Below the pieces are notes generated by a model, which worked only from the letters and a program-made list of their open reading frames with translations, searched no databases and was not told the DNA's origin. The translations under genes and the position numbers were made by a program. From contig NZ_JAKQZG010000006.1 in the NCBI RefSeq assembly GCF_024359545.1, positions 62,001-126,000 of the forward strand: a stretch of 64,000 bases of DNA, in the 5' to 3' direction. Below are positions 56,490-64,000 of this stretch, one piece after another; position 1 is the stretch's first letter, and every line of letters begins with the position of its first letter. This DNA comes from Jiella marina. GTDB taxonomy: Bacteria > Pseudomonadota > Alphaproteobacteria > Rhizobiales > Rhizobiaceae.

Positions 56490-56516
56490 TTAGCACTCTC
56501 CACAAGCGAGTGCTAA
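56490..56516 (+). promoter_or_regulatory. CIRCE operator (HrcA binding site)
   Basis: TTAGCACTC-N9-GAGTGCTAA is an exact match to the CIRCE consensus, just downstream of the promoter and about 65 bp before groES. HrcA would repress groESL until heat shock. The hrcA gene is not in this window. Confidence 0.97.
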
Positions 56517-56582
56517 GACACTGTTTCAGCCGGATGCTCGACGAGGTCCGGCATTTTGCTTCAACAAAGGGTTCATACGAAC

Positions 56583-56879
56583 ATGGCAGCTGTGAACTTC
56601 CGTCCCCTGCATGACCGCGTTGTGGTTCGTCGGGTGGAATCCGAGGAGAAGACCGCCGGCGGCATCATCATCCCGGACACGGCCAAGGAGAAGCCGCAGG
56701 AAGGCGAGATCATCGCGGTCGGCTCCGGCGCCCGCGACGACAGCGGCAAGGTCGTCCCGCTGGACGTCAAGGCCGGCGATCGCGTGCTGTTCGGCAAGTG
56801 GTCCGGCACCGAGGTCAAGCTCAACGGCGAAGACCTTCTGATCATGAAGGAGTCCGACATCATGGGCGTCGTCGCCTAA
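56583..56879 (+). CDS. groES: Co-chaperonin GroES
   Basis: 98 residues. It begins [20 protein letters not shown], with the mobile loop [18 protein letters not shown] and the end DILGVV-like block ESDIMGVVA. It caps the GroEL barrel during folding. groEL follows 93 bp downstream in the same operon, under CIRCE control. Confidence 0.98.
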   Translation: MAAVNFRPLHDRVVVRRVESEEKTAGGIIIPDTAKEKPQEGEIIAVGSGARDDSGKVVPLDVKAGDRVLFGKWSGTEVKLNGEDLLIMKESDIMGVVA

Positions 56880-56948
56880 GGCCGCGAACCCGTTCGGACC
56901 AATCCGTCGAATCTTTTCATCCAGACACGAACGGCGCAGCTTCCTTGA

Positions 56949-58628
<1,680 letters not shown>

Positions 58629-58661
58629 GAAGTCCGCCGGCTCTTTCCAGCCAAGCATTAT

Positions 58662-58689
58662 GGGGCGGTCCTTCGGGGCCGCCCTTTTT
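58662..58689 (+). terminator. Intrinsic terminator after groEL
   Basis: GGGGCGGTCC and GGCCGCCC around a TTCGG tip, followed by five T residues, 33 bp after the stop. Confidence 0.9.
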
Positions 58690-58796
58690 GCTGCGCAAAC
58701 GATCACCCCGACAGGAGACGCCTTTTAACGCCCGTTTCAAAGTTTTGCTTACGACTGACGCTTACAACTTTCCCTGCGTAAACAGGAGTGTTGTGG

Positions 58797-59351
58797 GTGT
58801 CCCGTTTTTTCAGCTTCAAGGGCCGGATCGGCCGTACGACCTGGTGGTTGGCGTTCCTGCTCAGTTTCCTTCTTCTTTCTTGCGGCTTCTTGATGGTTGG
58901 CATGGCGGGCGGAACGGCCGCCAGCGCTCCTGTCGCGATATTCGGGACCGTCCTCATTCTCCTGAATATATGGATCGGCTGGGCGACCCTCGTCACCCGT
59001 CTGCACGACATGGACCATTCGGGCTTCTTCGCCCTGCTCATGTTCGTCCCGATCGTGGGCTTCGTCCTCATCGCCCTCTGCGCATTCAAGAGCGGAACCA
59101 TGGGGATGAACCGCTTCGGCATGCCGGGCGGCTCGGACCGGTCCAGCAGTCTGGGCGAGGCCTTTGACGCCTTCGATGTGGGACAGGACGACCGTTTCGC
59201 CGCGAAAATCGTACCTCGGCCCGCGAAGCGTTCTCCTTCGACAAACGGACGCTCGCTTCGCCCTGCTCCGTCATCGTACCAACCGAAATCCTCGACCGGG
59301 CGGGGATTGCCGCGCCAAAGCTTCGGGCGACGCGGCTTCTCGGCAAGTTGA
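58797..59351 (+). CDS. DUF805 membrane protein
   Basis: 184 residues from GTG 58797, preceded by AGGAG eight bases upstream; this gives the usual family start MSRFFSFKGRIGR. Helices lie at WWLAFLLSFLLLSCGFLMVG, VAIFGTVLILLNIWIGWA and FFALLMFVPIVGFVLIALC. RLHDMDHSGF between them is the conserved DUF805 motif. The C-terminal 70 residues are polar, Ser/Arg-rich and probably disordered. The role of the family is unknown. Confidence 0.9.
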   Translation: MSRFFSFKGRIGRTTWWLAFLLSFLLLSCGFLMVGMAGGTAASAPVAIFGTVLILLNIWIGWATLVTRLHDMDHSGFFALLMFVPIVGFVLIALCAFKSGTMGMNRFGMPGGSDRSSSLGEAFDAFDVGQDDRFAAKIVPRPAKRSPSTNGRSLRPAPSSYQPKSSTGRGLPRQSFGRRGFSAS

Positions 59352-59405
59352 TCAGCTCGCTGGCGTCTTCCCGTTCGAAGAAGGCCTTGTTTTGTCTTCG
59401 AGAAC

Positions 59406-59431
59406 GGAACGCGCGACGAACTTCGACCGTT
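59406..59431 (+). promoter_or_regulatory. EcfG-type general stress promoter of the CsbD gene
   Basis: GGAAC (59406-59410), a 17-bp spacer and CGTT (59428-59431). This exactly matches the GGAAC-N16/17-CGTT consensus of the alphaproteobacterial general-stress sigma factor EcfG, 51 bp before a CsbD gene. CsbD proteins are common members of that regulon. Confidence 0.8.
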
Positions 59432-59481
59432 CTCCTGTTAGACGCGATCGAGGATCGATCGCCCCATCAGGAGGAACGACC

Positions 59482-59670
59482 ATGGTCGACAAGAACGAAG
59501 TCAAAGGCGGCGCCAAGGAAGCCGGCGGCAAGGTCAAGGAAGCGGCTGGCAACGTCACCAACGACCGCGACATGCAGGCCGAAGGCAAGGTGGACCAGGC
59601 CGAGGGCAAGACCCAGAAGAACTACGGCAAGGTCAAGGATGCCGTGAAGGATCAGAGCGGCTCGCACTGA
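59482..59670 (+). CDS. CsbD family stress protein
   Basis: 62 residues from ATG 59482, with AGGAGGA upstream. It is highly polar, rich in Lys, Asp, Glu and Gly, with repeats of the form KGGAKEAGGKVKEAAGNV and AEGKVDQAEGKTQ typical of CsbD. Such proteins accumulate under general stress; their biochemical role is unknown. An EcfG-type promoter lies directly upstream. Confidence 0.95.
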   Translation: MVDKNEVKGGAKEAGGKVKEAAGNVTNDRDMQAEGKVDQAEGKTQKNYGKVKDAVKDQSGSH

Positions 59671-59720
59671 CGAAGTCGCCGACTGCGGCCTCTGGTTCGC
59701 GGCCCATTCGAATTCACTCG

Positions 59721-59748
59721 AGAACCCTCGGCCGTGGCCGGGGGTTCT
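59721..59748 (+). terminator. Probable terminator after the CsbD gene
   Basis: AGAACCCTCGGCC-gt-GGCCGGGGGTTCT forms a 13-bp stem with one G-U pair, 50 bp after the stop. Only a short T-rich stretch follows. Confidence 0.65.
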
Positions 59749-60071
59749 GTCGTTCCGGGCTCTGCAGAAGCGGCTCGCCTGACCATTGGAAAGCTGCGGT
59801 CTCTTTCGCCCCTGACGGGGCGCAGCCACGGGCCCTGGCTCGAAGCTGTCCCACGCTTCGTTCCCCACCGACGCGCGCCCGATGGCACCAGGACCGGATG
59901 ACGCGCCTGCGGCGACCTGATGGGCTGAGCAATTTTGCTCCGAAAATGAGATTTTCGATGAACTTTCTTGGCTTTTGAGGTGCAAGGACGTTGAACCCTC
60001 CTCCGTAGCTGTCTAAGCAGACCTTAGGGAAGGCCTGTTCCGCAAGCGGAACCGGAGAGGTGATTTTTCGA
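59749..60071. other. Upstream region of the HWE kinase with two dyads
   Basis: 323 bp without a supported gene. CGAAAAT-gag-ATTTTCG (59941-59957) is a perfect dyad. GTTCCGC-aa-GCGGAAC (60037-60052) is another, immediately before the kinase Shine-Dalgarno GGAGAGG. Either could be an operator or a 5' UTR hairpin. Confidence 0.4.
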
Positions 60072-62087
60072 ATGCGGTCACTGCGCGTCGTCTTGCCGCT
60101 CATGCTGGTGAGCTTGCAGATTGCTGCAATCCTGGCGATCGTCGGCCTGACTTTCTTCACGTCCGAAGAGATGCTTCTCTCTTATGCCGACCGGTTGACC
60201 CAGAAAGTCGCCGGCGACACCACCGCCTTTACCGAGAGCTTTCTCGACCCGGCCGACGACGCGGCGGCTCTCTCGCAGCGACTGGCCGAAACCGCCGTCG
60301 TCACGGCGAGCGAACCGGATCGGCTGATCCGCTATTTCTACGAGACCTTGCGCTCGAAGCCTGATTTCTCCGGCATCTATTACGGCGCGGCGGACGGCTC
60401 GTTCCTTTATGTCAGCCGCGACCACACTGTCCCGGGTGCCTCCTTTCGCGCCAAGAAGATCCGGACCGAACCGGATCGCCGCGTGGAACTCGTCTATTAC
60501 GATCACCGCTTTCAGGTGAGGGAGCGGCGCCTCGATCCGCGCGACACGTACGATCCGAGGTCCCGGATCTGGTATGAGGAAGCCACCTCCGCCCGGTCGG
60601 TGATCTGGACGAAGCCTTACGTGTTCTTCTCCTCGCGCCAGCCGGGCATTACCGTAGCCTCGCCCGTCACCGGCAACGACGAGCAGATCGACGGCGTCGT
60701 GGGCATCGATATCGAGATCGACGCCGTCTCAAGCTTCCTGCAGCGCCTCGATATCGGCACGGACGGCTCGGTCGCGGTGATTTCCGAGGACAATCAGATC
60801 ATCGCCCATCGCGACACGCCCGTGGTGCGGCAGGACGCGGTTGTGGCGGATCCGCGCTTTGCAAAATATGACGAAATCGACGACCCGGCCCTCGCCGCGG
60901 TGATCAATACGATCGGCGGCAGCATCACCGACGTCGCGCCGGGAAAGACGCAGCTGGTGCGCGTGACGGTCGACGGGAAATCCTGGCGCGGTGCGGTCGA
61001 GCGAATGCGCGGGTCGCGCACGCCGTGGGCGGTCGTCACCTATCTGCCCGAAGAAGAGATCCTGGCGCCGATCCGCCGCGTCCGCAATCTCGGGCTCTGG
61101 GTCGCTCTGGCCGTGATCGTGCTGACGGCACTCGTCGGTGCGCTGCTGGCGCGTACGGTCACGCGGCCATTCAAGGCGCTCGCGGCCCAGGCCGACCTCA
61201 TCGCCGCCGGTCGGTTCGAGGACATTCCGATCCCGACGCTGAAATTCGCCGAACTGGAGCGCACCAAGACCGCCGTGCGACGGGCGACCGACTGGCTGCG
61301 GGGCTATCGCAGCCGCAACGAAGCGCTGACGGCCGAATTGCGCGGCGCCAGCGAAGTTCTCGAGCAGCGGGTGAAGGAGCGCACGCAGGAACTGGCCTCC
61401 GTCAATCGCGAACTTGAGAAGGCCAATGCAGAATCCAGGCTCCTGGCGCGCGAACTCGACCACCGGGTGAAGAACCTCTTCGCGATGACGAGCGCTCTGG
61501 TCACGATTTCCGCTCGCGAGACCGATTCGGCGAAGGAACTGCGGCAGATCGCCTGCGATCGCATCCATGCCCTCGCGCAGGCTCATACGAACTCGCAGGC
61601 GCTGACCGAGACCTCGATCGGGGCGATCGTTCGCGGCGTCCTGAAACCCTACCAGCAATCGCCGGGCCTCACTTTGACCGTCGAAGGGCCCGAGATCGCC
61701 ATCGGCCCGACCCGCGCCGGTTCGCTCAGCCTGATACTCTACGAACTCGCGACGAACGCGGCGAAATATGGCGCGCTCGGCGTCGAAGGCGGCAGCCTCA
61801 CCGTCACCTGGGAACAGGACGAGGCCGGAGTTGTGACCCTCGACTGGGTCGAACGCAGGGGCCCTGAACCGCTCCCGGCCGGTGGCGGCAACGGCGCGTC
61901 GGAAACCCAACCTTCCGGCGGTTTCGGCTCGCAGATGCTGGCGACCATGGCGACGAATCTCTCGGGCACACTGACCCGCGAGCAGACCGCCGACGCCTTG
62001 GAACTGCGATTGTCGTTCCCGAATCCCGCACCCTCCCGGCACAGGCCGCCGGGCAGCCCGGATTTGTCGGAAGGTATCGGAGACTGA
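60072..62087 (+). CDS. HWE/HisKA_2-type sensor histidine kinase with dCache and HAMP domains
   Basis: About 671 residues from ATG 60072; the GTG at 60060 lies inside the Shine-Dalgarno region. Order: helix at about 5-30, periplasmic double Cache domain to about 330 (SGIYYGAADGSFLYVSRDHT, DPRSRIWYEEA, GVVGIDIEID), second helix (LWVALAVIVLTALVGALLA), HAMP, a coiled coil, then ARELDHRVKNLFAMTSALV with the phosphorylated His near 464, and the N-box LYELATNAAKYGAL. These kinases often feed PhyR-type general stress signalling, but no response regulator is adjacent. The ligand is unknown. Confidence 0.93.
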   Translation: MRSLRVVLPLMLVSLQIAAILAIVGLTFFTSEEMLLSYADRLTQKVAGDTTAFTESFLDPADDAAALSQRLAETAVVTASEPDRLIRYFYETLRSKPDFSGIYYGAADGSFLYVSRDHTVPGASFRAKKIRTEPDRRVELVYYDHRFQVRERRLDPRDTYDPRSRIWYEEATSARSVIWTKPYVFFSSRQPGITVASPVTGNDEQIDGVVGIDIEIDAVSSFLQRLDIGTDGSVAVISEDNQIIAHRDTPVVRQDAVVADPRFAKYDEIDDPALAAVINTIGGSITDVAPGKTQLVRVTVDGKSWRGAVERMRGSRTPWAVVTYLPEEEILAPIRRVRNLGLWVALAVIVLTALVGALLARTVTRPFKALAAQADLIAAGRFEDIPIPTLKFAELERTKTAVRRATDWLRGYRSRNEALTAELRGASEVLEQRVKERTQELASVNRELEKANAESRLLARELDHRVKNLFAMTSALVTISARETDSAKELRQIACDRIHALAQAHTNSQALTETSIGAIVRGVLKPYQQSPGLTLTVEGPEIAIGPTRAGSLSLILYELATNAAKYGALGVEGGSLTVTWEQDEAGVVTLDWVERRGPEPLPAGGGNGASETQPSGGFGSQMLATMATNLSGTLTREQTADALELRLSFPNPAPSRHRPPGSPDLSEGIGD

Positions 62088-62342
62088 CCGCCCGAGCGGC
62101 CCGGTTGCCATTCAGTAAAAAAGATGGGCTGCGACGGTTCACGGACCGTTCACCGCTTTGGGAGCGGCCCGGCAGTTGATGCCGCTTGCCCGCAGAGGCT
62201 AGCCGTCTAGTTTAGAACTGGAACAAAGATTCTGCAGCTCCTGATCGGGGGCTGGTACGGCCATGCGGCAATCTGGCCATGATCGCGCGGACGCGATCGA
62301 AAAATCCACGAAATCGGTCAGTCACCGACCAGGAGGCGGAAC
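62088..62342. other. Promoter region of the molybdenum hydroxylase operon
   Basis: 255 bp. A small hairpin GATCGCG-cgga-CGCGATC lies at 62281-62298. No gene or clear promoter boxes are seen. Confidence 0.35.
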
Positions 62343-62801
62343 GTGATCAACTTCACCTTGAACGGGCAAGAGAAGAGTTTCGACGGCGATCCGGAAACGC
62401 CGCTATTGTGGGTGATCCGTGACGCCGAACGGCTCACTGGAACCAAATATGGTTGCGGCATCGCCCAGTGCGGCGCCTGCACCGTGCATGTCGACGGCAT
62501 GACCCGCCGCTCCTGCATCACCCCGATCTCCTCGCTCGAAGGATCGAGCGTCACCACCATCGAGGCGGTCGAGGGGCGCGAGGCGGAAGCTGTGCAGGCC
62601 GCCTGGACGGCGATCGACGTGCCGCAATGCGGCTACTGCCAGTCCGGGCAGATCATGTCGGCCGTGTCGCTTCTGCAGATGAACCCGGCGCCGAGTGACC
62701 AGGACATCGACGACGCCATGGCCGGTAATATCTGCCGCTGTGCCACCTATCAGCGCATTCGCCAGGCGATCCACGACGCCGCCAAGACCCTGGAGGGCTG
62801 A
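62343..62801 (+). CDS. (2Fe-2S)-binding small subunit of a xanthine-oxidase-family hydroxylase
   Basis: 152 residues from GTG 62343, with AGGAGG six bases upstream. The ferredoxin-like cluster is bound by Cys38, Cys43, Cys46 and Cys58 (YGCGIAQCGACTVHVDG). The second cluster uses Cys96, Cys99, Cys131 and Cys133 (PQCGYCQSGQIM, GNICRCATYQRIR). It passes electrons from the molybdenum centre of the following subunit to an acceptor. It is closest in layout to isoquinoline 1-oxidoreductase alpha subunits. Confidence 0.94.
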   Translation: MINFTLNGQEKSFDGDPETPLLWVIRDAERLTGTKYGCGIAQCGACTVHVDGMTRRSCITPISSLEGSSVTTIEAVEGREAEAVQAAWTAIDVPQCGYCQSGQIMSAVSLLQMNPAPSDQDIDDAMAGNICRCATYQRIRQAIHDAAKTLEG

Positions 62802-62804
62802 CCC

Positions 62805-64000
62805 ATGGGTATCCAGAACATTCGTCCCACCCGCCGCTCCTTTCTCGCGGGCTCCGGCCTCGTCATCGGGGTCGCGCTGGCCGGCAAGTCGCGGGCGGCG
62901 AGCGCGCTGATCCAGGGCGACCCCGCCGATGTCGAAGGCCCGGCCTCGCCGCTGAACGCGTTCGTTAGAGTCTCGCCCGACGGCACGGTCACGGTGCTCT
63001 CCAAGCACATCGAGTTCGGCCAAGGCCCCTATACGGGTCTCACCACCCTTGTCGCCGAAGAGATCGACGCAGACTGGTCGCAGATGCGGGTCGAAGCCGC
63101 GCCGGCCAATGACGAGCTCTATGCGAACCTCGCCTTCGGCCTGCAGGGAACCGGCGGATCCACCGCGATCGCCAATTCCTACGAGCAGATGCGCCGGGCA
63201 GGCGCGACCGCCAAGGCGATGCTCGTCGCGGCCGCCGCCGAGGCCTGGGGCGTGCCAGCAGGGGAGATCACCGTCTCCAAGGGCCGCATCCGCCATGAGG
63301 CATCCGGCAACGAGGCCGGCTTCGGCGAATTTGCCGAAAAGGCCGCCCAGATGGATCCGCCGTCTGACGTGCCGCTCAAGGACCCGAAGGACTTCGTGCT
63401 GATCGGCAAGGACCGGCCCAAGCTCGACACGCCGGAAAAGACCAATGGCAAGGCGGTCTTCACCCTCGATGTGCTTGCCGAGGACATGCTGATCGCCGTT
63501 GTCGCCCACCCGCATCATTTCGGCGCGACGGTGAAGAGCTTCGACGATACCGAAACCCGCAAGGTGCCGGGCGTCGTCGACGTGCAGCAGATCCCGCAGG
63601 GTGTCGCCGTCTATGCCGAGAATACGTTCGCGGCGCTGAAGGGCCGCGCCGCGCTCGAGATCGAATGGGATCTCTCCAAGGCGGAAACCCGTTCCAGCGA
63701 GGAAATCTACGACGACTACCGCGCCGAAACGTCAAATCCCGGCCTGGAAGCGGCCAATAATGGCGACGTCGAGGCCGCGCTCTCGTCCGAGGGCATCACC
63801 TCGCTCGACACTGAGATCGTGTTCCCCTTCCTTGCCCATGCCCCGATGGAGCCGCTCGACGCGGTGCTGATCAGGGCCGAGGACGGCTCGATCGATTGCT
63901 ACAACGGCGCGCAGTTCCCGGGTCAGGACAAGGCGGCGATCGCTGATGTCTGCGGCGTCGATCCCCAGAAGGTCCGAGTCAACACCCAGCTCGCGGGTGG
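62805..64000 (+). CDS. Molybdopterin-binding subunit of a xanthine-oxidase-family hydroxylase (partial)
   Basis: 399 residues are visible; the gene runs past the window edge (family length about 730-750). The N-terminus is a Tat signal, IRPTRRSFLAGSGLVIGVAL, so the folded, cofactor-loaded complex goes to the periplasm. LSKHIEFGQGPYTGLTTLVA and FGLQGTGGSTAIANSYEQMR are molybdopterin-contact regions. The two-subunit layout without a FAD subunit matches isoquinoline 1-oxidoreductase (IorAB), which uses a membrane cytochrome as acceptor. The substrate is unknown. It starts 3 bp after the small-subunit stop. Confidence 0.93.
   Translation, partial: MGIQNIRPTRRSFLAGSGLVIGVALAGKSRAASALIQGDPADVEGPASPLNAFVRVSPDGTVTVLSKHIEFGQGPYTGLTTLVAEEIDADWSQMRVEAAPANDELYANLAFGLQGTGGSTAIANSYEQMRRAGATAKAMLVAAAAEAWGVPAGEITVSKGRIRHEASGNEAGFGEFAEKAAQMDPPSDVPLKDPKDFVLIGKDRPKLDTPEKTNGKAVFTLDVLAEDMLIAVVAHPHHFGATVKSFDDTETRKVPGVVDVQQIPQGVAVYAENTFAALKGRAALEIEWDLSKAETRSSEEIYDDYRAETSNPGLEAANNGDVEAALSSEGITSLDTEIVFPFLAHAPMEPLDAVLIRAEDGSIDCYNGAQFPGQDKAAIADVCGVDPQKVRVNTQLAG

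Noticed and set aside
60048..60073. EcfG-like GGAAC-N17-CGAA before the kinase
   Set aside because: The -10 does not match CGTT and the site would place transcription start inside the coding region.
62209..62240. GGAAC near the molybdenum hydroxylase operon
   Set aside because: No CGTT follows at 16 or 17 bp.

Overview
The window is GC-rich, densely packed alphaproteobacterial chromosome. The fabD-fabG-acpP-fabF-mltG-yicC-gmk order, lptF-lptG-lptD-surA-pdxA-rsmA, a TIGR01459 HAD phosphatase with ribF and ileS, a CIRCE-controlled groESL, an HWE-type histidine kinase and an EcfG-like promoter together point to the Hyphomicrobiales (Rhizobiales). An Aurantimonadaceae-like bacterium is a guess that cannot be settled from this sequence. 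I see no rRNA, tRNA, CRISPR array, transposase, integrase or phage gene. The region looks like core chromosome with a few accessory transport and stress genes.

Layout. 1-9.8 kb (minus strand): start of a PhoD-like phosphatase, a SleB-type lipoprotein hydrolase, sdhB, an App1-type phosphatase, a low-complexity secreted protein, a chemoreceptor, then sdhA, sdhD and sdhC. The succinate dehydrogenase genes are therefore split, with a strong terminator after sdhA. 10-17.4 kb (minus): GNAT enzyme, RND pump, membrane-fusion protein and TetR regulator with a perfect palindromic operator, plus a VOC ring-cleaving dioxygenase. 17.6-21.3 kb: an unknown membrane protein and a copper module (copA and a CopZ-like chaperone, divergent, each behind its own CueR-type dyad). 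21.4-24.2 kb: PhzF-like protein, holC, pepA. 24.5-32.3 kb (plus): the tightly overlapping lptF-lptG-lptD-surA-pdxA-rsmA series for outer-membrane biogenesis. 32.3-39.4 kb (minus): gmk, yicC, mltG, a beta-class GST, fabF, acpP, fabG, fabD.

39.5-44.3 kb (minus): a complete sugar-type ABC importer (ATPase, Tat-type binding protein, two permeases) with palindromic repeats between the binding-protein gene and the first permease. 44.5-46.1 kb: a 52-residue two-helix membrane protein, an RskA-type anti-sigma factor and its ECF sigma factor. 46.2-49.7 kb: betaine-aldehyde dehydrogenase, a DUF427 protein, a SelW-like protein and an ion channel ending in a zinc ribbon. 49.7-56.2 kb: a lipoprotein, ileS, a small membrane protein, ribF and a HAD phosphatase. 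56.4-58.7 kb: groES-groEL. 58.8-64 kb: a DUF805 protein, a CsbD stress protein with an EcfG-type promoter, a dCache/HAMP/HWE histidine kinase and the start of a molybdenum hydroxylase operon.

No wholly new system stands out. The best leads are the RND pump with about 90 extra residues, including two hydrophobic segments, between its halves; the channel-zinc ribbon fusion; the split sdh locus; the repeats placed like the malE-malF REPs; and the paired CueR-type operators without a cueR gene in view.
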